Source: Pyxicephalus adspersus
Taxonomy: Eukaryota; Chordata; Amphibia; Anura; Pyxicephalidae
Direction of reading: 5' to 3'
Length of the DNA stretch: 64,000 nucleotides
Assembly (NCBI RefSeq): GCF_032062135.1
Contig: NC_092858.1
Location: 121,671,066 to 121,735,065 of the forward strand
Below the pieces are notes generated by a model. That model searched no databases. It saw nothing but the letters and a program-made list of their open reading frames with translations, and was not told where the DNA came from. This document shows positions 12,158-23,569 of the stretch, one piece after another (position 1 is the first letter of the stretch; the number at the start of each line of letters is the position of its first letter). Position numbers and translations under genes: made by a program.

Positions 12158-13788
12158 CAGGGCTGTGGAGTCGGAGTCCAGGAGTCGGAGACAATTTCGG
12201 GTACCCGGAGTTGATAAAAATGTGCCAACTCCAACTCCTGGTAAAATTAAAATATAATAAAAAAAATACAGCAAGTTCAAATGTCCTATTTCACAAACAA
12301 TAGTTATAATTAAGTACTTCTCTGGTATAAGAATAAAGCTCATTTCATAGTTGGATTTCTACTAGTGTGAAGATCAGCTGAGCTATTATACAACCTGACA
12401 TTCACTTTATTGTAATCTGGATTATGGACATTACAAAAAGTATTTTCATTTTATTTCAGATATAAAGTGTTTAGGAAGTTCATTGTAGTGTAAACAAGTG
12501 TGATGATATAGGTGTAGGTGAGTGCTATGGCCTGATGTGTGTTCAGGTGTCCTGTCTGCACTCTCCATATATGCTCCCATCCAGGGCTGAACTTTAACAT
12601 TATTTTGCACACCACCGAATACTAGCAAGATAGTTAAGTGCCCCCCCCTGGCCCTGGAGCCTCCCACTGCCCTGTCTTCAGTGTCTGCTCAACTTCCTCT
12701 GTCCGCTAAAAGAGCTTGGAAGAACTTGGAGGAACAGCTTTTTGGATTCAACTGTAAGTGTTCATGTTTATTTTAAAACTGCATGGCTGCTTGTGTGTAA
12801 TATGATGGAAGGTGTATGTTTCTGGATAAAACTGCAGGGCTATGTGTATGTTTGTGTGTATGATGCAGGAATGTATGAATTGTTTGTGTGTATGATGCAG
12901 GAATGTATGAATGCTTGTGTATAGTGCATATTGTGTGTATGTTTCTGAGTAAAATGTAGGGCTCTGTGTTGTGATTATAGTATATATGGTTGTGCATGTT
13001 TTTTTGTATAGGACAAAGGATTGTTGAAAGGATTTTATTGTTGAAATAGATACATTAATTCCAAATTTGGCAAATAATTGATCCTTCATTTTCCCGAGGC
13101 TTATTCTGCAATCTTCGGACATTAACTTGCATAACTCCTCCTTAAGGGCTTCATCCAACTTTGAATTTCTCAGACCTCCTCTTGGTAATTTTTCCACTCT
13201 ACCGGAAGATTCATAGGTCCTAATAATTTTGGTGTATTGTTGTATGATTACAACCCAAAACCATTGCTATCTGGCAGGCATCACTTCCATTCAGATAACT
13301 GTCTAAAACCCTTTGACCTTCTGCATTACTTAATTCTCTGGCCATAAGGGTAAGTGCAATACTAAATAAAGGCTAATAACTGTGAAGATAAAAACATGAA
13401 TAATATTGTTATCTTAAAACTTAGTAAAAAATCCCTGAAATTAAGGTATTTAATTTTAAAATTATATAAAGTAAAAAACATAATAACTGACAAATCATCA
13501 ATTTATTTTCATATATTTTTACTAATGTTTCTTAAGAAAAACTTTTATGGTAAAAATATTGTGTTATATTTACTTTTATAATAACTTTATTGATTTATAA
13601 ATAATTAGGGGGTCTAAATTTTTTGTGAAGTTTGGTTGCAAAAGTGTGAAGTTTTAATGCAAAGTGTGAAGATAAAATGAGAAACCCTGTAAGTACAGAG
13701 GAGTCGGATAGTTGGAGTTGGGGGTACCAGAAACTGAGGAGTCAGAGAGTCAGGATCGAAGGATTTATGTACCAGCTCCACAGCCCTG
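12158..13788. mobile_element. hAT-like DNA transposon with 8-bp target duplication
   Basis: Ends are inverted: CAGGGCTGTGGAGTCGG at the left, and a right end finishing CCACAGCCCTG. Both arms continue with permuted gactccgactcc-type words (12158-12240 and 13690-13788). The element is flanked by an exact 8-bp duplication, gttataga, at 12150-12157 and 13789-13796. An 8-bp duplication with CAGGG ends is the pattern of hAT transposons. At 1631 bp it is shorter than autonomous hATs, and I see no hAT dimerisation domain. The only protein relic inside (13000-13330, minus) looks like a Tc1/IS630-type DNA-binding domain, which does not fit a hAT. Either a second transposon landed inside, or the superfamily call is wrong. 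Confidence 0.75.
13000..13330 (-). pseudogene. Transposase DNA-binding (paired-like HTH) fragment
   Basis: The minus strand encodes two successive helix-turn-helix-like segments. The first (around 13240-13330) reads VLDSYLNGSDACQIAMVLG and continues to HTTIHQ. The second (around 13010-13200) begins PRGGLRNSKLDEALKEEL and continues through a segment ending in INVSISTI. A stop/frameshift near 13226 separates them. This two-part layout with an RGG/PRGG linker is characteristic of Tc1/IS630/mariner transposase N-termini. The catalytic DDE domain is missing: downstream (12750-12995) the frame runs into low-complexity tgtgtatga repeats. It lies inside the 12158-13788 element. Confidence 0.6.
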
Positions 13789-13989
13789 GTTATAGATAAT
13801 GCTGCTTGCAATGTTTTAAAAATAAAAACACAGCGGGAAAGCACCGGAAAACACCCCTATTGATTTCAATGGGGGCAATTTCCCACATTTGTAAACACTT
13901 AAAAACTTTCATGAAAGCTCCAAAGTGTTTATAGCGGGACTTTGGAATCTGGAAGCCCCCTTTAATAGGGAGACTCTCAGATCTCCGCT

Positions 13990-14562
13990 GCCCCACCCTG
14001 GGGAATGAATAAAGGGTTACGTAAAACCCCTTAGTCATGCCCTGAAAGGGTTAAAATAAGTGTAAAAAATAGGACGAGATTTTAATGTTAAAGTCATTTT
14101 ATTAGAAATGTGTTTTGTGTAACTGAACTTTTTTTTTTTTTTTTTTTACAGGTTATCCCACAATGAAGGAATTCTGTCATGAATGCAGCCATGGGACTCT
14201 TGACAGTGTGGGATCCCCAGGTACTAGAGGGCAAATGAGGACAAGTCTCACCTCTAGTACTGAATGGCTGAGAAAAAAGAAAACCTTGATGACGGCTTAT
14301 GCATCATGAGAGTAGGTAAATGGGGAGACTTGTCCTCATTTTCCCCCTAGTGCCTGGGGATCCTATGCTGTCAGGAAATCCATGGCTGTGCTCATGTGAT
14401 TAATGCAGCCGTGGGAATCATCCTTTCATTGTGAGATAACCTATAAAAAAAGCTTAACCAAGTTACACAAAACACATATTTATTAAATTAATTTAACATT
14501 ACATTTTTTTTTTTACGGATATTTTTAACCCTTTCAGGGAATGAGTAAGGGGTTTTATGTTT
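13990..14562. mobile_element. Large foldback element, arms about 270 bp
   Basis: The two halves are imperfect complements. Left landmarks: ccttagtcatgccctgaaag near 14030-14050, ttttgtgtaact, caggttatcccaca, ggatccccagg, gaggacaagtct. Right landmarks in mirrored order: agacttgtcctc, cctggggatcc, tgtgagataacct, agttacacaaaa, and ccctttcagggaatgag near 14535. The centre is near 14270. Related half-copies occur at 28560-28755 and, by the shared ggggacaagtctcccc and ctagtgcc words, at 33972-34313. No protein is encoded. The element boundaries are approximate. Confidence 0.75.
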
Positions 14563-14769
14563 TTGAACAAAAAGTAAAATTTTTATAAACGCCTATGTAA
14601 AATTGCGGCAAGTAGCGGTAAACTGCGTCATAGGTGATTATAGGATTTTTTGTAGCGTTTTAAAGGCAAGTTTTACATTGCTTGTAAAAATACATAAAAA
14701 TGCATATACAAATGGTAGGAACGTTAACGTGTTTTTAAAACCGTCTGTGAAGACCCAGTCTCCAAGTAC

Positions 14770-16550
14770 TTTCTGTCAACTAGTTCTAATTTTAATGCTT
14801 ATCTTTATTTTGCATAGTTGGCTTCTATTCTAGCTGTGTGCCTCTTATTGTTTTGTATTCTGAACTTCTGTATGGCCATACAGAGTATTTACTTATTCAT
14901 GCACTGCACCTTAACAGCTCATTGCTTCAATGCCTATAACATAGTGACAGTTTAACATTTACAAGTCTTAATTCTGATGTTTTGTGCTTTAAAATTAATT
15001 GTATTGATAAGAAAAACAAAATCATCTGCTTAAGGTGCAATCTGAAAGTTCATTTAGATAGGAAAGTTACAAAGTAAAAGGGTATAGATAAAAAGGCAAA
15101 AGATTAACCTGTGTGGAGGTCCTCATTTCAGTTTATAGAGAATTTATTTTGTGGCCATATTGATGCCTTATTTATAGTAAATTCTGGACAAATATCACGT
15201 AGAAGCTCTTCAAGATAAACATTTGATACAATAATTTCATTCACAAGAAGTTTCATTTAGTAATTACAGCATTAGATATACTAGTTCTGGCTATCTTGGA
15301 ACTTCAGAGTCCCACAGTACCTCACAACGAAGACCAAACTATCCCCATGGTCAATAGGATGACTTTCCAAAAGAACTAGAAGACAAGTTGGTCTCAATAG
15401 CATTTTCTAGTACAATTCATTATATCAAGTGAACCTGATCATAGCGTATAAGCAACTATTATTGAAACAAAAAAAATATGTTTTTTATCATTTATTTTAT
15501 AATCATAACACACAATATACAATATATGGTGGACATTTTCGTAAGCATTTGCATGCCAGTTAACAGAGTGTCTGAACCCCGTGTCTAAATCACTCAGGTC
15601 TATTTCTAGCATAAAAGCTGTGAGGAAGAATTTTAACATTAACATTTTCATGCCATATTTCTATTAAGCTGTTTATAACAAAATATATTATTGCTTTTTA
15701 GTATTGAACATATTAAATGAAGAAAAGTATAGATAAAACATAAATTCATTGTCTTTAACCTGCAAACTAACAAAATCAGATTTTTTTTACCATAGTGCCC
15801 AACAGTTTATAATTAACCCTAAACCACAGGTAATTGGGACTTCCTTTTAAGCATTTTATGTCCCCCGGCATGCTCACTTTGCATGGTCCTCTAGTATTGC
15901 TGCCTTGAGAATTTAGTAGATCGTACTTGTAGCAAGTAGCACTGCTCCCCTCTGATAAATGCAAGCTATCTTAGTAGCTATGCTCTTTGAATTCTACCTC
16001 AAAGCACATAAAGTTTCTCTTGATTCTGGTACATACTACACTCTGTAGACTTCACTTTCTAATATATTAAGTATATCTCTCCTAATGAGCTAATTTAAAA
16101 ACTTACTAGGGAATATGAATCCTCAAATGTTTCTAAAATTAAAAATTATTATTTTCTATTTCCAGTGTCAAAATGTCCAGTGACCTCATGTAACCAGTGG
16201 TCTACTGGTGGTTTCATATTTGGGTGTCAGTTGTCCTACAAAATAGGTAACCTACCCACAATCCATAATATTGAAACGTTTCAAATAGAGGAACAGTGCT
16301 CTAATTGACTGATTTTATTTACGTACAGTGATTAAAATTCCTACTGCAGAGATATTTGTAGTTTATATAGCATTTTATAGTTATATATTTTTTACATAGA
16401 TAAATATTTTTATTATATAACAACTGTCAAGAGAAAAAATTAGAATTTACAAATGAGTAACTCACTCACTGCCTATGCATGAGATCTGCAATTTTTTTTT
16501 ACATTTTAGCAAAGCCCTTACTTCCTCTTGCCCTACAATGGAAATTAAAA
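14770..16550. other. AT-rich intergenic DNA
   Basis: No gene or confident repeat recognised. Short frames at 15439-15651 and 15776-15964 have no domain I recognise. Confidence 0.55.
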
Positions 16551-16557
16551 AAAAAAT

Positions 16558-16622
16558 ATTATATAAAAGGGTTAGCCACCCTTTTATATAATGTGAAACA
16601 TGTGGTGATAGGTCCACTTTAA
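16558..16622. mobile_element. Right end of a TTAA-flanked MITE
   Basis: A perfect 14-bp-arm hairpin (attatataaaaggg at 16558-16571 with its complement at 16579-16592) is followed by gtggtgataggtccact and then TTAA at 16619-16622. The complement, TTAAAGTGGACCTATCACCAC, opens the copy at 49120. TTAA termini suggest a piggyBac- or Kolobok-mobilised MITE. Only this end is recognisable. Confidence 0.55.
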
Positions 16623-16689
16623 GTATCATGTATCCATTATGTGTTCACATCCATTGTCTGTTAGTCTTGGACATTTAGTCATCTCTGTA

Positions 16690-16880
16690 ACAGACTATTA
16701 CATTGACCCTGATGTAACATGCAAACATGTAATGGATATCTTAAAAGCATTTGCTATTTGTGGGCAAATGTTTTTATGCCTTGACCAGATCCATTCCGAA
16801 TTTTTGGATAGCCTTAATAAATCAGTTCTATTAATTCAAAGTAATCTTGTAACACCTGGAAGCAAACTGTTACTTGGAAT
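16690..16880. mobile_element. Degenerate palindromic MITE copy
   Basis: Central and right-arm words of the family at 53043 are present: gcatttgctatttgtgggcaaatg, gaccagatccattcc, and ccttaataaatca. The left arm is largely eroded. No coding function. Confidence 0.55.
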
Positions 16881-16899
16881 CACAATTTTTTAAAAAACT

Positions 16900-18370
16900 T
16901 TTTGTTTATTTCTTACCTATCTTCTTGTTAAATTTAAAGAGCCTTAAATGCCCAATTCCTATATTTCTAGCTGTTTACAGTTGGAATCAAAATAGAGAAA
17001 TTATCCTTTATGAAGGCACGATATGTTTTTGTTTCGCTTAACAACTGATTCAAGGTGAAAAAAAAGTTGGTTTGGTCTTTAATTTACTTATATTTGGCAT
17101 ACAAGCAGTGTTCCTGAGCAGTTCCTCTCGTACTTGTGAAAAATAGATGGACTCATTTTAGGCGACAATCAATCAGCTAAGGCTAAAACCTAAGATTTGT
17201 ATGTGTTTTCACCTAGTTCTGAGATTTGCCACACCAAGCAGCCTAATTTGTTCTCTGCTGCAGTTCAGTGTAAGGCTAAGTTGAGATGGACACTTGACAA
17301 CTATGTGGTTAACTGCCCCTGGGGCTTAATTTCAACCAATATGTGTCCACGAGTAATAAGGAAGAGTTATTGACATGTATTTTCAAGTGTTTCCTGCAAC
17401 ACTCTAGTAAGCAGTTCTCTTTCCACATGTCCCAAAAGACCAAGGTCATCTGCTGTCCCTCAGAATACGTTCAATTGCTTTGCAACTGCAAATGCGTGCT
17501 AATGCAATTGAAAAGAGTTTCCATTGAAGTCTATGGAAATGGTTGAGCTACACTGTGTGGATCATCTTAAAATTTGCACAGCAACCTTGCCACCTTTAAA
17601 AGCCTGCAAAAAAAGTGTTTTAAATTTTTTCCCGTTATTTAAATGATATTAATGTCCCGTTATTTAATTGATATGTTTAGTACCGTTTGAAAGTGGTGAA
17701 GCACAGCTGTATGGAGTTACACAACTGCCCCTTTTATAGGTCTTGTCTTGACATAGGTCTTTTCCCACCCAATGGCAGGCTGTTACAGATAATTGTGTGC
17801 CCTTTTCTGTCTGAAGTTAACCTTTAGGTACACGTCCTATAGTTTTTGTCTTTGAAACATAATATTCCTAATGAATTGTCCGTGGCCATGCTGGGATCCT
17901 TATATAGTTTTAATAATTAAACTGACATATTTTTTATTTTTTTTCAAATCTAATGATTTGAACTCTTCTTGCATCCTTAGTCCTTATCCCCCCACCCACA
18001 ATTTTTTTTTTAATTATTGTATTTTGATGTGGCCAGGTAAGGGTTTCCAGCTACACTATACAAAATTATTGTGAGGGTAAATCTGGTCTGACAATTGTTT
18101 TAATTAAACAGGGAGCTCACTAATGTGTCACTTTGCATTACTTTCAGTAATAATATACAAGGTTTAATAAAATTGTAACAATTCCCTCTTTGAGAAATGT
18201 TTAAATTGTTGTTTTAGGAATATTTATCTGCATAAATATGGAAATTAGTTCCCCTATCAATGCATATAGATATTCAATAAAAGAAGGTTCATGCACAAAT
18301 GATAGCTAGTCACTCAAACAGTTTAATTAAGAATACAAGGTGAAACAAAGTACACAGCAATATTGTTTGA
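16900..18370. other. AT-rich intergenic DNA
   Basis: No gene recognised. The block at 17100-17550 (ending ttccattgaagtctatggaaatgg) has the look of an old MITE but I could not fix its ends. A short direct repeat of cccgttattta occurs at 17632 and 17657. Confidence 0.5.
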
Positions 18371-18414
18371 TTATATATATATATATAAATATATATATTT
18401 ATATATTTATATTT
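18371..18414. repeat. AT/AAT-rich microsatellite
   Basis: Tract of tatata and atatattta units, about 44 bp, immediately left of the palindromic MITE halves. Confidence 0.9.
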
Positions 18415-18415
18415 G

Positions 18416-18711
18416 AATGGATTTCTTCAATGTCATTTGCGTTTTTCTAGCAAATGTTTTAAATCCTGGACCAGATCCGTTCCAGGTTTGCTGGATCACC
18501 CAACTTCACTGATGAAAGTGTATCCTTCCAAGCTTTGGAGAGTTTTAATAAATCAGGCCCCTAGAATGGATCTTTTCAAAGTCATTTGCTATTTGTTGGC
18601 AAATGTTTTCAATCCTGGACCAGATCCATTCTTGGTTTGCTGGATCACCCAACTTCACTGATGAAAGTATATCCTCTCCAGCCTTGGAGAACTTTAATAA
18701 ATCAGGGCCAT
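18416..18711. mobile_element. Two right halves of the palindromic MITE in direct tandem
   Basis: 18416-18562 and 18563-18711 each read from gaatggat through tcatttgc, ggaccagatcc, a ttgctggatcacccaacttc block and gatgaaagt to aataaatcagg. They are near-identical right halves of the palindromic family seen intact at 53043 and 55160. A third right terminus (ccttggagagctttaataaa) follows at 18822-18853. Repeated halves in direct orientation suggest local duplication or tandem insertion. Confidence 0.75.
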
Positions 18712-19332
18712 TGCATCTCCTTTTTGCAATAAAGAACCTTCCAGCTACTGTGTCTAAAAGGGATTAAAACGTTAGACCTTTTTTTAATACAACACTGACT
18801 TAATGCAGGTTTTTTCTTCAGCCTTGGAGAGCTTTAATAAATCAGGCCCAATGTCTCTCTTGCAATAAGATGAACTTACCTGCCTGTTTGCAAATATTTA
18901 ACCTAACTCACTGTATGGTATATGGTTTTGTTTTATCAAAAATAAAGTTTTTTTTTCTAAGTATTTCTATTATTTGTATTCTATTTTATATATAGAATTT
19001 TTCCTCTTACTAATAACTCTCCCTCCTGTCATTTACACTCTAGACTAATTTATGTCATAGCAGCACTTGACTGCTTGTGATTACCTTCTCTCATACATCA
19101 CAGCACATTTGTAACTTGCCATCCTAACCATCGTTTTTAGACATGCAGTATTTTATTGTACTAGAAATGTAGCTTTTTTATGAATTCATTTATATATCAC
19201 TAAAAATTAAAATTTGGAAATGTAAATAAAGATGCAAGGCCTAGAATTTTTAAATGCATTGAATTTACAATTTATATTTAGAATGTAAAAACTTAATGCA
19301 AAAGCTAGAAATGTTGTTGTATTAGTGTATTT

Positions 19333-19677
19333 CAGGGTAGGCAAACTCCGGCCTTTAGGCCATATACGGCCTAGCCAGTAATCCGTTTCTGCCTAATGCC
19401 CCCCTGGTCGATCCGGCCTAATCTTGGCTGGCAGGGGTTGGCAACCCGCGGCTCTTGAGCCTCCTTTTTATGCCTCCCTTCCCTATTTATCGCTGCCAGG
19501 GTAAGGGGACATTCCCTCTCCTCCATATGCATTGCGTAGGAGAGGGATTTCCCTTCAGGGGCGTTTCTGGTGGGGGTCGGAGCTATCAGCGCAGGACTCG
19601 AGAGAGAGAATCCGGCCTAGTGTGCCTTCTTGCCCTCCTAAAACGGCCTGGTAGCAAAAAATCTTTGCTGACCCCTG
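19333..19677. mobile_element. hAT-family MITE, 345 bp, intact ends
   Basis: It begins CAGGGTAGGCAAACTCCGGCC and ends GCTGACCCCTG, imperfect inverted repeats in the style of hAT (Charlie-like) elements. It is flanked by an exact 8-bp duplication gtgtattt at 19325-19332 and 19678-19685. The interior is GC-rich (ggtcgatccggcc, ggctggcaggggttggcaacccgcggctc) and contains a second internal terminus-like block near 19430-19458. The open frame at 19455-19700 is a by-product. It is non-autonomous and would need a hAT transposase in trans. Confidence 0.9.
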
Positions 19678-19942
19678 GTGTATTTAATCCAATATTATAA
19701 TTTTGAAGGTATTATTTAATTTCTAGTTTTTATTAGGTATAAGTAACTGGCTTCCTTTAATCGAAAGGGACAAGCCTTTATTATTTTATATACTGTTGTT
19801 GTTGGAAAAGGTGAAGTAATAGTAAAGTTTTAATCTATAAGCTGAGTGTGATTTGTCATAATATTATCCTGCGTTCTTTTTGGCTCTTGTTAATAAAAAT
19901 TTAAATAGTTAAGGCAGATGACTAGCATTATAGTTTCTTGGG

Positions 19943-20240
19943 TTAAAGTGGAACTATAGTTACGCTTGCAAAATTTTCAAACAGGTAAGTCTTTTTTGCA
20001 GAAAGGGACAGGAGATGTAACTGCCTTTTTGTTTAAAAAAAAAAATCCTGGCATCCCCCAGGGAGCGAATGAGCGTGGTCTCAGCTCCGCCAATCAAGAT
20101 GATCGAACATCAAGAAATGAAGAAGATAGTGGTGGTGCTCGCAACAAACCAAGGACATGTTTTGAGTGTATTCAAATAATTGCGATCAGACAGGCATATT
20201 TATTGAAGTGTAGAAGGGACCAGCCTTTACACAATTTTTA
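19943..20240 (+). mobile_element. Left part of a TTAA-type MITE
   Basis: It opens with TTAAAGTGGAACTATAG at 19943, the terminus type of TTAA-targeting frog MITEs. It continues with the conserved-looking blocks aacaggtaagtctttttt and gcagaaagggacaggaga, then a CG-containing segment to about 20160. I could not find the matching right terminus. The open frame 19966-20241 crosses this repeat and is not credible as a gene. Confidence 0.5.
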
Positions 20241-20397
20241 AACTTTTTTACATTTTAACATATATAATATGCTATTGTATATATGTTTATAGATGTTCTG
20301 ACATTTTTCATTTCTTTTTAAAGAAGAGGTTTTTTTTTACATTTAAATGGCTCTTGTTCAAGTTGCTTTTTCTTTAAAGCCAATAATAGATTTGTAA

Positions 20398-20435
20398 GCG
20401 GGCAGCACATTAGCTCAGAGGTTAGTGCACAGTGA
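20398..20435 (+). repeat. SINE head fragment
   Basis: The sequence ggcagcacattagctcagag followed by gttagtgcac resembles the A-box half of the tRNA-derived SINE recognised at 35514-35690. No B box or tail follows. A short, low-confidence relic. Confidence 0.35.
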
Positions 20436-20439
20436 TGTA

Positions 20440-22235
20440 GAATCATGTCAGATAAAATAAGATCACACATTAGTCAGGTTCAGAGTTTTGTCCTGTACAG
20501 GAAATTAGATCATATTGGCTTTGACTCTAAGTACTTAATGAATAGCATACAAACAAGGACAAGTGTAATTAGAAAACACCCATCTTGTTAATAAGTCCCT
20601 TTCAGTTCTTGCAGAAAAGTATTATTCTGTAAATAAAATGTACTATTAAAAAAAAGACTGTATGTCTGGATCCATTCCAAACAAGGCACAAAGTTATTAT
20701 ATTTAATTAAGGGCCTTTAGTTTAGAACACCATTCATAATAATTATTGCTAATGATCTGCAGCTGCATCACAAGCCTAAAAGCAAGATAAGGTGTTATTA
20801 TCAGTGGGATCTGTCTATTAAAGCTGAGCTACATATGTGTGTTCTTTTTCTGATAGGCTTTAAATATACAATTTACTCTGTCAATAAATCCTAAATCAAA
20901 GCAGAATCAAAGCAGAAATATATTTAATAAGATTAATATGTCACAAATAATGTGCACACAGTGTCAATTTATTGAAATTTAAATTGAAGCAAAAATGTGT
21001 TTAATAAATGGAAACCATGCTTGAAGGCTTTAGTAAAAATTTAGGGATTTAGTGTATTGTGTTGAGTGTGCTTTTTTTCAAGTACTCTATTTTTGTGTTT
21101 TCTGACAAATTCCAAAATTGATGAATTGAAATGTGGCATACACTGGATTTTCCAGGAGGATTGAATTTTTAACACAAATGCCATATGGAAATGGCTTACA
21201 CCGGAGAAAGAGTGATACAGATCAAAATAATATTTGCCCAGCAAAATGTCTGCTTAGTTTTCACAAAGTCTGCTCGAAGTAGTATATTGATTGCCTCTAC
21301 TTGCAATCACCCTGCCAACAACCTATGTAGCTCATTACATTGACAACTTGATAAAAAATTCAATACACTTATAGCAATATATTTATCTATATATATTATA
21401 TATTTTGCCATTACACTTCTCTTTACTTTTAGATCATTATCCTATAATGTGATTAACAAATCTATAATACCAGTAAATGTAAAGAGTACATTTTTATCAA
21501 ACAACAGACTAAGACCCCTTTTAGACTTTCGGTCACAAACCGAACAGTTAGCCACATTCAGGTGCATAGAAAACTGCTACTATGCCTACTGTAAGTAACA
21601 CACCACACCACAGGTCAACTCGTTTGCATGCATTGCTATTATGTTCTTGGTTGTTGTAGAAAAACCAACTGAAAAACCAAAAGCAATATATTGCTTTTTA
21701 TTAACCATGCAAGCCCCAACAAACACCTGCAAAGAGTGGTTTCCAAATGCTGTCATACAGTTGAATAGGGATGGTAGAGAGTGATTGATTGCATGTCATA
21801 CAACAATGTTGTCTAGTCTTGTAACATTCACAAATCTTACAGTTATACCAAAAACACTAATGAACATTTTATTAACATAGAAAGCCCTTTAGATTGGCCA
21901 TAAACCAAAATTACAAAATTACCATGAACCAAAAGTAAAATTTTGAAGTGCAAATCTAATTTGCCTGAGTGGCAAAGAAGTCTATAGCCCCCAAATTTTC
22001 AAGGGTATTTTCTTCATTTTTTTTTGGGGGGGGGGGGGGATGTCAGGGGCTCTCTGGTTCCCATAAATAGTTCAAGTACCTTTAAGAGAATCCAACAAGG
22101 TAACTTTTTTTTTTACATAATTGTATATATATTATTGTCACAAATTGAAAGCAAGAATTGTGGAAGAGAGAACTGTAGTAATATGTCATAAAAGAAAACA
22201 AAAAACATAAGGTTTCACCTTAATTCTAAGCCAAA
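20440..22235. other. AT-rich intergenic DNA
   Basis: No gene recognised. A T-run followed by a G-run lies at 22018-22040. The block 21510-21790 (from aagacccctttta to about gatggtagagagtg) has a MITE-like composition but no defined ends. Confidence 0.5.
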
Positions 22236-22239
22236 ATAC

Positions 22240-22408
22240 AGGTTGAAAGCATGTTTTCAGTTCAGTTGCTCATTTGACAAAATCTTTACCCTTGCTTGTA
22301 ATATTGCAGATATATGCCATTTCCAGGTCATGATTACAACAAATGTACTGATTTGTATGATAGTCTATCTTCTCCATTCTAGGAGAGATTTAATAAATCA
22401 GGCCCAAT
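22240..22408. mobile_element. Degenerate palindromic MITE copy
   Basis: Ends with ggagagatttaataaatcag followed by gccc, the right terminus of the palindromic family. The inner arms are eroded. Confidence 0.5.
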
Positions 22409-23079
22409 GTGTAAATTTTTATTTCCTGTGAATCAAAATGTGGCCAATGGTCCAAAAATACCTGCAGGAACAGATATTGAAATATATAAAAGAAAATGTG
22501 GGACACAGTTTACCAAAAATCGTACCAAATTTAGTTTAGTTTACCAAACTATCTCTGCAAGTAAACATTCCTGGTATATGTTTTAACTGACAGTAATTGA
22601 TTTGCCACCAGCAAAAATATACACAGTGATATATAGGGGTTAGTGTATCGGTCCTTTAAGGTTAACATTCCTAACAGATCAAGCCAATTCATTTAAGGTT
22701 AACATTTTCAAGGTTAACATTGAGTGACCCCTAATTATACATTTTGCTTCTGCATGTACTATCATTAAAATAGATGTCTTTCCCCATTATCTCTAGTATC
22801 CTTTCTAATCTAGGAAAAGGTTTCTATGGTACACAGGTTTCATGCAGAAACATTAGAAAGGACAGTGGCTGATGTGAGTAAGGGGCTTTCATATTGTATA
22901 ACTTTTGCAACTTTTATACTGTAGAAAAGTGGGAGATCACGGGGCAACTTTAAAAGGTACATCTTGCTAGTGCCAAGTTGGACACTTGTTTGTCTTTAGA
23001 TTTAATAATACCTTGTGATATAGTTGGAAACATACCTCAGGGTTTTTTGTCCATATTAACATGACAGCATCATGCAGTC

Positions 23080-23565
23080 ACTGCAGATCTGCACATCCAT
23101 GATGTGAATTTTTGTTCCACCACATCCCAAAGGAAATCTATTGGATTGAGATCAGATGACCATAGAGGGCATTTGAGTACAATGGACTCATTGTCATGTT
23201 TTGCGCATCTTTGTACATTGGTCTTTTTCCTGCTGAAAGAAGCCATCAGAAGATGGGTACTCTGCAGTCAGAAAGGAATTGACATAGTCAGAAACAAGGC
23301 TTCTGTAGGCTGTGACATTATAACAATAACAATCAGTAGTAAGGGACCCCGAGTGTGCCAGAAAAATCACTTCTACACCGTTACACCACCACCTGCCTGA
23401 ACTGCTGATAAAAGTAAGGATATATCCAAGCTTTTATGTTATTGAAGGCAAATTCTGACCCTACCATGAGAATGTTGCATCATAAACCAGTAAGACCAAG
23501 CAATGTTTTTCTAATTACCTGGTCTTGTTTCTTTCTGCTGTAGCTCATCTACTTCATGGCTCATC
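23080..23565 (-). pseudogene. Tc1-like transposase pseudogene
   Basis: Read on the minus strand, the sequence follows the C-terminal half of a Tc1 transposase. A block reading HSHGRVRI lies near 23460, QAGGGGV near 23385, and the third catalytic block appears as ESIVLKCPLWSSDLNPIDFL near 23140-23195. The first catalytic block is damaged: the region expected to read WSDES reads WSYWF, so the first aspartate is lost. Further frameshifts are present. Tc1 transposases cut and reinsert DNA at TA sites using a DDE active site. This copy lacks its N-terminus and I see no terminal repeats, so it is dead. The plus-strand open frame at 23104-23400 is its antisense shadow. Confidence 0.8.
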
Positions 23566-23569
23566 ATGT

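Larger units (their letters stand above)
12020..14765. mobile_element. Older MITE-like repeat split by nested insertions
   Basis: Left piece 12020-12157 and right pieces from 13797 onward and 14565-14765 look like parts of one older element. Shared word types are gctgaatctacaggg / ctgtgaagacccagtc at the outer ends, and gcgttt-, cgttttaaa- and caatggg-type blocks inside. It is interrupted by the element at 12158-13788, whose flanking 8-bp duplication proves an insertion, and by the foldback at about 13990-14562. The outer boundary and the single-element reading are inferred. Confidence 0.4.

Noticed and set aside
12742..12997. Cysteine/tyrosine-rich frames on both strands
   Set aside because: Caused by repeated tgtgtatgatgcagg units inside the 12158-13788 element, not a protein family.
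22640..22735. Three copies of aaggttaacatt within 70 bp
   Set aside because: Noted as a short local direct repeat; too short and AT-rich to support a named feature.
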